10,471 bases of DNA from Monoraphidium neglectum (taxonomy: Eukaryota; Chlorophyta; Chlorophyceae; Sphaeropleales; Selenastraceae): contig NW_014012439.1 of the NCBI RefSeq assembly GCF_000611645.1, positions 6,131-16,601 on the forward strand. The letters run 5' to 3'. Each line of letters opens with the position of its first letter. Position 1 is the stretch's first letter. Shown here piece after piece: positions 1 through 8,787 of the stretch. A program made the position numbers and the translations under genes. Below the pieces are notes generated by a model. That model had not been told where the DNA came from. It made no database searches and was given only the letters and a program-made list of their open reading frames with translations.

Positions 1-908
1 CGGCGGCCGCGGCCGCCGCAACCGCAGCTTGCTGCTCTCTGATGTGAGGTGGTGGCCCGGGTCTGGCGGCGGCTTCGAGCACGAATATCCTTTCGTGAGC
101 GTCCACAAGTTGGAAGCCAGTGATAAGATCCAAACAGGGGTCTGTCGCTTGCTGTGCGTCCAGCTGGCTCGTAGACAGCACCTGCTGGTTGGGGGGGGGG
201 AGGGTCAGGCAGGAGACACAGAGCTGGTGAGGTAAGCATCAGCGCCAGAGTAGCCACGATGAGCAGTCTGCTAATCAGGGTCTTGCACAAGCAATTCCAA
301 ACGCCAGTAACCAAGGGTGCCCACAGTTGCGTGGTGTGAAGACAAGCACACATGAGGCAGGTGCACGGCTGATGGCATCTGACCACACCAAAACGACAAA
401 CACAGGTGGCGAAAACCCGAAACTTTCACGAGCCCTGTCCCCGCGCCTGCAGCAGGTGGCCGTCCAGCGCCACACCCTCGTACTGCAGCAGAGCCTCGTC
501 CAGCCGCAGGTCCGCCTCGGTCGGCTCAACCTCGGACGCGTCGTCGCTGCCGCCCTCGGACCCCGCCTCGTCCGCGAAGCGCAGCGCCCGGGCGCCCGCG
601 CGGCCCGCGCCGGCGGCGCCCTCGCGCGGCGCCCCGTCCCGCTGCGTGGACGCGGCCAGGGACGACCGCTGGCCGGCAGGCTGCTTGGGTGCGGTCGCCG
701 CGTTTGCAGACGGATTTGTCCTGCCAGGGGTGGCGAGTGAGGGGCGCTGGGACACGAGCGACGAGCGCTGCGACGGGGGAGCAGCATTGCAGCTGGCCCG
801 CGGGCCGGCCTGCGCCTGCTGCTGTGGCGGCCCCTTGGGCGACACGTCCAGGCTCGTGCGCGCGGACGCGCTCGCAGCCAACGACCCTCGCGGCCCTTGC
901 GTAGTCGC

Positions 909-964
<56 letters not shown>

Positions 965-1335
965 GCAGGCCGCCGGCAGCAGGCGCGACCGCCGCTCGGC
1001 CGCTCGCAGCCGCCAGCGCCGCCGGCCTCGCATGCCCCAAAACGACGGCATTGTGTTGCCGCACGGTGTCGTTCAGAAGGTGAAACAGGTCGCTGTCCCG
1101 CCTGTCAAACACAAATACGGCGCGGCAGAAGCCCCCGCCGACTCCACCCACATGAGCGCCAGCACCGCCTCCAACGGCAGCGGCGGCGTCGCCGGCGCCG
1201 GTGCCGGCGGCGGGCGCACTTGCGCCGGGCACTGCTGCTGCGGCGTCCTGGGCCAGCTGCAGCTTCACGGCTGCGACCACTGACGGCGGCAGCGGGCCCG
1301 GCCAGCCGGGCCCCGCGGCCGCCGGCTGGCTCGCC

Positions 1336-1378
<43 letters not shown>

Positions 1379-4071
1379 CGGCCGCCGCGCCGCCCGCCTG
1401 CGGCTGCTGCGCGGGCGCGTCTGGCGGGGCGCTGCGCTGCTGTGCCTGCGCCGTGCTGACCCTGGATGGGGGCTGCGTTGGGGCGGACATAACTGGCCGA
1501 GGGGGGGTATGCTGCGCCATGGCGCAGATCGGGACCGCCATGCGCACGCCCCCCTTGATGGCGGACCCCGCCTGTATCCGAATTGAATTCAAAATGACAG
1601 CGAGGGATCAAATGAACCACATGGATGCTACTTGGCATGACCTGCAACAGGCTGACCAGTGCAAATTACATCATCCCCTGCACCAACTACTGGAGGCGGC
1701 TGGTGCGGCTGGTGCGTTTGAGCCAGCCGCCCGCGGCAGGCACCCTCGCCCGCCCACCTCCGAATACGCCCCCGGCCGGCTGCGCCAGTCGGGGCTGGCG
1801 GCGCCGTGGATCGTGCTCTTTGGCAGCAGCGGCGCCTCAAACGCCAGCGCCGCCGCCGCGCCGCGCGACAGCTTGGCCAATGGCACTGCAGCAGCTGCAT
1901 ACACTGAGCCGTCGCCCTCGTCGTCCGCCTAGGGGAGTGGGTTGCAGAGCGTACACACGCAGGAGTGGGCTATTGTGCGCCGGGACAAGATCCTTGTGCT
2001 GATTCAGGCGGGCTGCTGATTTCATTTATTCAAGTGCACGGCAAAGTCAAGGCTGTCACGCGACGTGTGCTTCTCGGCACGCCCCGCCACCCCTCCCGCA
2101 TGCGGCGCATTGCACACGTGTCTGGCCTCCCACCTGCTGCGCGGCGCCGTCTTCTGCGCCTGGGATGGGGAACTCCGGGGGTTCAGCCACTGCTGACCTG
2201 TCATGGACCTCCAGAAGCAGCGGGAAGTCGCGTAGAAGCTGCCTCAGCCCCGCCGCGCCGCCCGCGTCGCCCCCGATCAGCACGCACGGCCGCCCAAACA
2301 CGGCCGCGCGCGTCGCCGGCGCGCCGGCGGCGCGCGGCGCCCATGGGCCGACCGCCGCCGCACGCTGCTCGCGCGGCGGCGCGCCCGGCGGCCAACACAG
2401 GCGCAGCGCAACGGGGCGGCAGCGGGCGTCCAATTGCTCTGTAGTGGCGGGCGCGTCAGGCAGGCGCTTGGCCTTGCGGGCTGAGACCACGATGGGATTG
2501 AGGCGCACCGCTAAGTCTGCTGACATCAGCGTTGCCGTCTCCCCCCCAGGCTGAGCCGCCGCCGCCGCAGCCGCCGCGTCGGGCGCCCCCGCCGCCTCGC
2601 CAGCGGGCGGCGCGCGGGGCGCGGCGCCGCGCTTGGCGGCGGCCGCCTTTGCTTCGGCCGGGTCCGGTTGGGGCGGTGGGGGTGGGGGCCGCAGCAGCTG
2701 CAGCCGGACCGTCAGCTGCGCCAGGTGCCCGCTCACAAGCCCCTCGAGCACTTGCGCCGACAGCCCCCCGGCGCCTTTGGAGCGGGCCGAGCCGTCGCCG
2801 CTGTTGTCGCCGTCGCGCGCGTCGCTGCTGTCGCCCTGTGTCCATTCAAAACGACAGCTGGAGTCCCCCACCAGGAGGCTGGAAGCATCCAGGTTGAATG
2901 CGCCCTGGATCGGCGGCGGCGCCGCTGCAGCTGCAGCTGCGGCAGCTGGACCCGCAGGTACAAGATGGGCGCGCACGGAGGCAAAAGGGGGCTGCATGAG
3001 CATGCGACGGGGGCATGGCCGCATGCCCTGTCTGCACAAGCTCTTGTGCAGACAGCTGATGCAAGATGGGCCGGACCATGCATGGCTGCATGCATGGCTG
3101 CATGCATGGCTGCATGCATGGCTGCATGCATGGCTGCATGCATGGCTGCATGCATGGCTGCATGCATGCGAAGCCAGCCGCTTCTGCAGCTTGAAGACCC
3201 TGCAGTCCTCCGCCCGTGCCCTTTCTGGTGTTCTTCCAAAGTGCATCTGTGAACCTTTTGAACCCAACTCAGACCAGATCAACCTGGAGTTCACGACCGA
3301 CCTTTATCCTTCGCAGCCTGCACCGCCGACCCCGGCGCCGACTTGCGCCCTACGTCGCCGCCCGCCAGCGCCGGCGCCAGCAGAAGCCGCACCGGCAGCT
3401 GTGCATCGGCCGCAGCAAGCGCCCGCACCAGCGGCTCTGAGACCGCTAGCAGCTGCAAGGGCGCCTCCCAGGTGTACTCGTCGTGGCACCATCTGTCCGC
3501 GTTGATACAGTCATTGTTGCGAGCAGTTATCTGCTCTAAGCTCTTGCCTCATGCGCATGACGACCGGCTGCTCGTAATGGTGCAGAGCAGGGCGCCAAGC
3601 AACAGCGCCTGACCCGCGCCGCCCGCCACAGCGGTTGTGCAAGGTGTGCTCTGGCCCCAGGCCACAAGGGGCTTAGGCTCACCCGTCGCCCTCTTGCACG
3701 ATCGCTCCTAAGATCGGCCCTGATGCCTGCTCTGTGCCATCCAGGCCCGCCACAAATACGCTGAGCGCCAGCGCCGGGAGCGGCGCCGCGCCCAGCTGCG
3801 CCGCGGCGGCGCTGAGCCGGTTCGCGGACGGCGGCTTCGGCGGGGCCGCGCGGGGTTGCGCCTCGGGGGAGCATGCTGTTGCTGCGGCAGGCGCCGGCTT
3901 TTCGGGCCGCCTTGGGGTCCTGGCGGTCACTGACAGCACGACTGCGATGGTGTGCGGCAGTGCAGCGGCGCCGGTAGCAGCAACCGCTGCAGAGGCTGTA
4001 GATGCAGCGGCCGCAGCTGGTGATGCTTGCGCAGGACGGCCTTGCGAAGCACTATCGTTTGACGCCGTCAT
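1..4071 (-). CDS. CFAP92-like ciliary protein, multi-exon, 3' end beyond the left edge
   Basis: Spliced model on the minus strand: exons 4071-3683, 3492-3302, 2945-2134, 1928-1758, 1571-447 and 181-1 (continuing past the edge). It gives 956 residues and stays in frame throughout. The ATG at 4071 is the first after an in-frame TGA 21 nt upstream. Family-like segments in order: WCHDEYTWEAPLQLL (residues 131-145), FNLDASSLLVGD in exon 3, ADLAVRLNPIVVSARKAKRL, LLLEVHDR near residue 440, VYAAAAVPLAKLSRG in exon 4, RPGAYSE joined to AGSAIKGG across intron 4, FCRAVFVFDRRDSDLF near 669, and LDLITGFQLVDAHERIFVLE in exon 6. From memory, this order and the VHDR, GAY-E-GS and DxITGFxLxD motifs fit CFAP92/KIAA1257, known from ciliary proteomes with no settled biochemical role. 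Exon 5 adds long Gln-, Ala- and Ser-rich insertions. Less certain: the ends of intron 2 (alternative 3324/2904) and the donor of intron 5. The family name is inference. Confidence 0.72.
182..446 (-). other. CFAP92-like intron 5, possible GC-AG intron with NAGNAG acceptor
   Basis: Exon 5 runs into a stop at 426-428, but the family segment LDLITGFQLVD resumes downstream, so an intron must lie between. The acceptor follows a C10 run (191-200) and reads AACCAGCAG/GTG, with either CAG usable. Only phase-0 donors fit: CAG/GCGCGG at 446 (a GC donor, keeping GHLLQ before VLSTSQL) or GGT/GTGGCG at 473 (a GT donor, a poor match). Confidence 0.6.
912..962 (-). repeat. Pure CAG x17 tract coding for Gln in the CFAP92-like gene
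   Basis: Seventeen uninterrupted CAG codons on the minus strand, followed by one CAA, give 18 Gln (residues 725-742 of the model). It follows an Ala/Gly-rich stretch in exon 5. Confidence 0.95.
1338..1376 (-). repeat. Pure CAG x13 tract coding for Gln in the CFAP92-like gene
   Basis: Thirteen uninterrupted CAG codons (residues 587-599) in exon 5, between Pro/Ala-rich segments. It is in frame with the 17-CAG tract 375 nt downstream. Confidence 0.95.
3028..3055. repeat. Inverted repeat, 13-bp perfect arms, 2-nt centre
   Basis: CTGTCTGCACAAG (3028-3040), then CT, then CTTGTGCAGACAG (3043-3055). It ends 21 nt before the minisatellite, inside the same intron. With so short a centre it would fold as RNA with a slightly opened tip, or extrude as a cruciform in DNA. 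Confidence 0.9.
3077..3168. repeat. 12-bp minisatellite, 7 perfect copies plus 8 nt
   Basis: Unit CATGCATGGCTG repeated without a mismatch. It lies in intron 2 of the CFAP92-like gene. Each unit contains the palindrome ATGCAT. Because 12 is divisible by three and the unit has no stop, it reads open in several frames on both strands, giving false Met-His-Ala-Ala or Ser-His-Ala-Cys repeat proteins. Confidence 0.96.
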
Positions 4072-4929
4072 TCGTGTTCGTTTATCCGATCATCGGGACA
4101 TGTGCATGTTCATTTTCCGCTTGATCAAACTGTGCGCTGTGATCCGAGTCACCGCTGCCGAAAGTGAGTGGGTGCTGGAGATCTCAAATGGTTTGTTCAT
4201 GCTTGCATGCCGCATCAGCCCGGGCAGTCATGTGGCCCGATCTGCAGGTGGCATTGACTGCTGCCACCCTGTTTGACCGCGCCTGCTTTGCTCGTGCGCC
4301 ACCCCTGCCAACCGTGCCAATGCCCTTGCCAACGTCCGCAATGCGTTAGAAATAATTGCTCTGTGAGTGATCTGCAGACATGAACGCACTTGCACCACCA
4401 CGCTGACAGCTGACTTGAGTATCAATCTGCCAGCCTGATGCAGTACAAGAGAGAGAGTCTGTAGATGTTCACAGGTCTGGAGCAACCGCGCACAATCGGC
4501 GCGCGCCGTAAGCATGTATGCAATGCAGCAGTGGCTTGCGGGACTGCGCAAAACTGATGCAATGAGACACCGTCTCTCAGACGGCCCTGGAACGCTCAGC
4601 CAGATCTTTGATTATCGGACATGGTCAGGGTCTTCATTTCGCCTGTACAGACTCTCCTGCACGACACATGACGCATTGCCGCATTGGTGACGCCGCCGCC
4701 AAAAGGTGGTGTGGCAGGCCAGCTTCGCACCTCAAAGGGGTGCATTGTGGTTGGGTTGAGCAGGAAGCACCAGCAGGCCGTGCCCAAACTGCAGTACACA
4801 TTGCCACCAAATCGTACATCGCTGTGCAAATGTGGCTGTTGGCAAACCCACGAACAACCCCCACAAACCAGGTCAGTAGCCAGTCAGCAGCACTCGGCAG
4901 ATCGTCTTGCAATCGCAAACCTCCGAGCA
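4072..4929. other. Intergenic: CNX2 3' region and CFAP92-like upstream region
   Basis: 858 nt separate the CNX2 stop from the next ATG on the same strand. Open frames here are short and resemble no family I know. No TGTAA, the usual green-algal polyadenylation signal, was found in the sense (minus) orientation, so the CNX2 3' end is not located. The TGCCAA hexamer occurs three times in 27 nt (4306, 4315, 4327), about 235-260 nt upstream of the CFAP92-like start; its meaning is unknown. Confidence 0.7.
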
Positions 4930-7900
4930 TCAGCCGCCGATCGTGATCATGGGGCGGTTCTGCGTCGCCGCCAGCTCAAACATCCCCGCGTGTGCCGCGC
5001 GCTTCCGGTCGACGGCGGCGCTGATGACGAGGCGCAAGTCGTCGTCCGTCGCGCCCTCACGCATCGCGTCGCGCAGGCTGACCTCGTTGGCGCCAAACAG
5101 GCAGACCTTCAGGCTCCCGTCAGCCAGGACTCGCAGCCTGAGGGGGGCCGGCCGGGGGCGGGCAAACAGCACGCAGGTGCCATAAACAGGGATGATCAAG
5201 CCAAACAGCCTTGGACTGTAGAGAACTACATCACATCAGGGGTTGTGCTATTCACAACAGTTGCGTGGGTGTGGCGAGCCCCCACACCCCGCCCTGCTCT
5301 GCTGGCTGCCACGCCCCCGCGCGCTTGGACGCGCCACGACGCGCCGCCGAGCCCCAGCGACAGCGCTCGTGCATGCGCCCGCGCCTGTGCGCTCGCGGCC
5401 GCGCGCTCACCGGTTGCAGTCGCCGCAGAACGCGTGCGTCATGCTGGTGATGAAGCTGACGCTGCCCTTGTGGCCGGGCACCGTGAAGTTCTTGGCCACC
5501 TCGCCGGCGGGGTCTGCGCAACGGACCAGGCCCTGAGGGTACCTGTGAAGGTTTGTTCGTGGTTTGGTTGATTGTTCAGCGTGACCCGTTTGCTATTTAT
5601 GTTGTTTTCTAGGTTTTCTGTCAAAGGATTCACTCCAAGATCCAGTGGGGGAGGCACGGGAGCGGTCTTGACGGCAAAGTACGAGGGCATGCCCGTCAGC
5701 AGACGAGCGCTGGTCAAGGCGGAGGCCGCACACCGCCTGCGCGCCAGGGCGGTGGCGACCCGCGCCGTGACGGATGTAAAGGGTTCTGGGGCCGCACGCG
5801 GCGGTGCGTCGTGCGCAGCTCAAGGGCGAGGCGCACCTGTCTCTGAGCGCGGCAAGCATCTCCTTGTACGTGACCATCTTCGAGTCGCTCCACACGTTGC
5901 CATCGAAAGGCATGTACTCGATAAACCTGATTGTATTGCAAATCAGAAGATGAACCTTGGGGTGACAGGTCGAGATGAGGTGGCTGCAATGCAAAAATGC
6001 CGAGTGCTTCACAGCACCGCAGGCACAACCCAACCCCAAGGCACGATTGACACAGCACCAAAACCCAGGCACGACCACACTGCCTGACACCCATGCCCCC
6101 GTCCCACCCGCCCTGCACGCAACGCGCCACCAAACAGGGCAACGCCACCCGGGGGGGAAGGGGGGGTGCATGCTGAGCGTGGGCCCGCAGCGTTGACTGG
6201 TAAAGATGCAGGGAAAGGGGCCGCCATGCTCCCTCCGCACCTGACGTTGAGGGGGGCGTCCCTCGTAAGCTCCGAAAAATCGATGATCTCGTCATCGTTG
6301 ACGCCGCGCATGACCACCACGTTGACCTGCCGTCCCGCGAAATCAGGGCCGAGGTCCGAGGTTTGGGTTTGATTGGCGACAGGGGCACGGGCCTAAGCTC
6401 TGTGAGGCTGAGCCCCGGCTGTGGCCGGGCTCACCGGCGGCGCCGCTAACCTCGCGGCCGGCCCCGACGCTTCAGCTGTCTCAGGCGGCCGCGGCGCGCG
6501 CACGGCCCGCTCGCCACAGCCGCACCTTGAGCGGCGCGAACCCCAGCCGCAGCGCCTCCTCAATGCTGGCCAGCACCTTGCCGTGCCCCGCGCGCCGCGT
6601 CAGCGCCTCGAAGCGGTCGGGCCGCAGCGTGTCCAGGCTGATGTTGAGCGCGTTTAGGCCCGCCTCCTGCAGCTGCGCCGGCGGCGGGGGTTGCGTGGCG
6701 CGCATGCGAGACGCCAGCAACGCGGTGAGCGGCTGGCATTTCGGCTACGCCGACGCATGATGCACGATGGCTGCGCATGGCACGAGTCTTGCTATTTGAA
6801 TCGTGTGAGAGGCGGCGGGAGAAGGGGGCGTGCCGACCCTTCTGCCAAACAGTGTGCTCCACTTCTGAATGCAGCAGCAACACGATGTGCCTACCCTCAC
6901 TGCTCCCTGTGGCACCCTCCGGGCGCCAAGCAGGGCGCCATTTCATCCTCCACCCCACTCGTCAGACGCGGGCGAACCTGTGGCAGCTGCCGCTTGAGGG
7001 CGACGCCGTTGCTGGTCATGGCGAGAGTTCGCAGACCCGGCAGGGCTGAGAGGCTGCGGCAAATCTCCAGTAGGTCCTTCCGCACGGTGGGCTCGCCTGG
7101 CGACGAGAGAACGGCGCAGCATGGTTCTATTTGATCGACGTTGTTGCCGCGGCGGGTCGTTACGGGCGCAGGGCATGTTGGAGGAACGCAAGGGCTTTGT
7201 GCATTATGGCGGAGCGTGCCCGCAGCCCCTGCCGGGCTGCGATGGCAGGTGTGGCCCTTGCGGCGCCCTTTCGGCAGCGCGGCCCAGCGCACCTCCTGTC
7301 AGCCGAATCTTGTCGACCCCCGCTCCAACAAACAAGGACGCCTGCGGGCCAACAGCGGTGGCAGCGCGCGCGTGAGCAGCGGAAGTATTGGATGTCAACG
7401 GGCCGCCGGCCGCAAGGCCCACCGCCACCGCGTGCGCCGCGAGCAGCGCGCCCGCAGCCGAGGAGCTGGGGCTGCAGATTGATGGGCCAGAGGTACTGGC
7501 CCCTTGTGTGTGCCCTCTGCAGAAGCCCTTGGCATCGATCCAGGCCGCCGCTGCACAGCGGCGCCAATTCCAGCAACGGCACGGCCCCGGCCCCCACAAC
7601 ACGCACCAGCCGCTGCAACTCATCCGCGGATAGCAGCCGCTCCCCGGGCGTCAGCGGCGCGCCGTCAGCGGGCATGCAGTACGTGCACCGCAAGTTGCAG
7701 CGCTCAGTCAGGCTGAGTCGCAGGTACGTGTGCTTGCGGCTGTGCAGGGGGCAGGAGCCCAGGGGCGCAAGGGGGTAGGAAATTGAGGCGGTGCCGCCGG
7801 CCACCTTGTTTGAGCGGCTCATCATGCACAAACAGCATTAAGGGGGCAACAAGAGCTTGCTGGCGGGCAAAAAATGTTTATATTGTATCAATCAACAATA

Positions 7901-8569
7901 TTTATATGATATCAAGGCAAATACAAACATGTGTCCTGCTGATGTACAGCGCAGTCATGGGGTAGGCCACTGTTGATGCACAGCCGTCGCCACTGGGGTG
8001 CCGCTACGTCTCAAATCGCACCTGAACGTGTCGGTGAGCATCTGCTCGCCGCTGACGTGCCCGCCCATGCGCCGCGCGCGCTCCACGACCTCTCGCCAGT
8101 CCGCCGCGGACGGCGCCTGCTGCTCCTGCTCCTGCCGCCCCGACCCGGGCGGCGGCGCCCTCTGCTGCTTGCTGGGCGTGCGCAGCATGGGTATAGACTG
8201 CACGTCGAGGCGCCGGCGAGTGCCCCCATGTCGCTGCTGCTGCTGCAGTTGCTGCAGCTGCTGCTGCTGCTGCTGCTGAATCCGGTGTTGCAAGCCAGAC
8301 GGCCCCAGCAGCTGCTCCTGGATTCGCCGTGCGTGCACGGGGTCAAGCGCATGTGACGCACCGAGCATGGCGCCGCTGGTTGTGACGGCCGCTTGGGGCT
8401 GGGCCGCGGCGCACGAGGTCGCGGTCGACGACGACATTATGGAGCGCGTGGAGCCCTCATGAGCTACGTAGCTGGTGCTGGCACCCCCCTCGGGTGCGTG
8501 CAGGGTCCCCGCACTGCGATACAGCCAGCCATCCAGGCTGGGGAGCAGCCTGGACGCACAACGACGCAT
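4930..8569 (-). CDS. CNX2: CNX2/MoaA, GTP 3',8-cyclase (molybdenum cofactor step 1), nine exons, complete
   Basis: Radical SAM enzyme that rearranges GTP to 3',8-cyclo-7,8-dihydro-GTP, the first step of molybdopterin synthesis; the plant homologue works in the mitochondrial matrix. Exons (minus): 8569-8022, 7739-7607, 7341-7293, 7096-6978, 6672-6526, 6326-6241, 5926-5837, 5542-5411, 5137-4930. They total 1512 nt, 503 residues plus stop. All eight introns are GT-AG, and the joined protein follows the family without gaps, e.g. [30 protein letters not shown] and [22 protein letters not shown]. Visible: CxxxCxxC at C197, C201, C204; SAM-binding GGE at 243-245; second cluster C430, C433, C447 (C-x2-C-x13-C); GTP-contact arginines R190, R435, R437; terminal Gly-Gly 502-503. 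ATG 8569 is the first after an in-frame TAG 21 nt upstream. The roughly 183-residue N-terminal extension is long for the family. No catalytic residue is missing, so the enzyme should be active. Confidence 0.96.
5101..5427 (-). other. CNX2: CNX2 C-terminal [4Fe-4S] triad split by intron 8
   Basis: C430 and C433 (FCGDCNR) are in exon 8, and C447 (SLKVC) is in exon 9. In MoaA this second cluster binds GTP. Intron 8 (5410-5138, 273 nt) cuts the codon of R435 after its second base (CG/G); the join reads [10 protein letters not shown] as expected for the family. Confidence 0.93.
5927..6240 (-). other. CNX2: CNX2 intron 6
   Basis: 314-nt GT-AG intron, the longest in CNX2, between GTCAG/GTGCGG and ATCAG/GTTTATCG; the split codon AG/G gives Arg361. 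Nothing besides splice signals and G-rich runs (6151-6167) was seen. Confidence 0.9.
7676..7699 (-). other. CNX2: CNX2 N-terminal radical SAM [4Fe-4S] motif
   Basis: Codes for [10 protein letters not shown] around C197, C201 and C204 in exon 2. This CxxxCxxC triad binds the cluster that cleaves S-adenosylmethionine in radical SAM enzymes. All three cysteines are intact and lie within one exon. Confidence 0.95.
7740..8021 (-). other. CNX2: CNX2 intron 1, with an A+T-rich islet at 7869-7929
   Basis: 282-nt GT-AG intron between TTCAG/GTGCGA and TGCACAG/CCGCAAG. Of the 61 bases at 7869-7929, only 12 are G or C, unlike all surrounding sequence. The islet contains ATATTG...CAATAT as a short inverted repeat with a 10-nt centre. 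Confidence 0.85.
8022..8569 (-). other. CNX2: CNX2 exon 1: presequence plus Gln-rich linker
   Basis: Encodes residues 1-182. The N-terminus ([20 protein letters not shown]) has Arg but no acidic residue before Asp13, alternating with hydrophobic residues, as in mitochondrial targeting peptides; this agrees with plant CNX2 localisation. It is followed by a Ser/Ala segment, a Gln tract at 98-112, an Arg-rich stretch, and a charged helix-like segment ([14 protein letters not shown]). The exon ends in MLTDTF, which matches the residues just before the HTYLR-S-LTERC start of the catalytic core. The donor is TTCAG/GTGCGA, and the split codon AG/C gives Ser183. Confidence 0.85.
8234..8278 (-). repeat. 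CNX2: Interrupted CAG tract coding for Gln in CNX2
   Basis: Codes for residues 98-112, thirteen Gln with Leu at 105 and 108. It lies in the linker between the presumed targeting peptide and the catalytic core, so length changes should not touch the active site. Confidence 0.93.
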
Positions 8570-8767
8570 GTTGGCCTCAGTAGAATGCTACAGCAGCCAC
8601 TGTACGGCTCGTGTGCTGGGCAAACGGTGAAAGTGATCTTTGGGTCTAAGAAGCTGTGAGTGCGAATGATGGTTGATATACACTAGGGCTGCTTGATAAG
8701 GTTGTGTAGTTGTCACGGACGCAATTGGCACGGGAGCACGCGCACACTGGCCTGCCCCGTGGTCTGT

Positions 8768-8787
8768 GCCCTTCGAAGGGCCCTTCG
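8768..8787. promoter_or_regulatory. Two overlapping 14-bp palindromes upstream of CNX2
   Basis: GCCCTTCGAAGGGC (8768-8781) and CGAAGGGCCCTTCG (8774-8787) are each perfect palindromes and share eight bases. The block is a three-part inverted repeat that can fold two ways. It lies about 200 nt upstream of the CNX2 ATG. A regulatory role is only a guess. Confidence 0.3.

Larger units (their letters stand above)
2946..3301 (-). other. CFAP92-like intron 2 carrying the repeats
   Basis: The best phase-1 pairing is donor AAAG/GTCGGT (exon end 3302) and acceptor TCCAG/CTGCC (exon start 2945), 356 nt. A phase-0 alternative is donor GCG/GTGCAG (exon end 3324) with acceptor ATCCAG/GGCGCA (exon start 2904), which removes 20 residues including a poly-Ala run. 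Several AG dinucleotides at the 3' end leave the exact acceptor open. The minisatellite and inverted repeat lie wholly inside either version. Confidence 0.6.

Noticed and set aside
426..428. Stop codon taken as the end of the CFAP92-like gene
   Set aside because: A strongly family-like continuation (LDLITGFQLVD) follows on the same strand at 181-1 with a good acceptor, so this stop is most likely intronic.
406..1283. Plus-strand open frames with long poly-Leu, poly-Cys or poly-Ala tracts
   Set aside because: They are antisense readings of the CAG tracts in the CFAP92-like exon 5 and show no family similarity; the minus strand explains the region.
1666..1670. TGTAA polyadenylation signal in sense orientation
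   Set aside because: It lies in intron 4 of the CFAP92-like gene, and exons continue downstream, so a chance occurrence is more likely.
3077..3168. CRISPR-like array
   Set aside because: The units are directly adjacent with no spacers, and the context is a eukaryotic intron.
2733..3294. Repeat proteins of the Met-His-Ala-Ala, Ser-His-Ala-Cys or Met-Gln-Pro-Cys type
   Set aside because: A 12-bp stop-free minisatellite is open in several frames; it lies between exons and has no independent coding evidence.
4306..4332. Three TGCCAA hexamers as a defined ciliary-gene promoter element
   Set aside because: The hexamer is short, the spacing irregular, and no known element fits well enough to claim.
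7160..7831. Single-exon reading of the CNX2 radical SAM region
   Set aside because: After DELQRL the frame departs from the family; a GTGCGT donor there joins precisely to [16 protein letters not shown], so the rest is intron 2.
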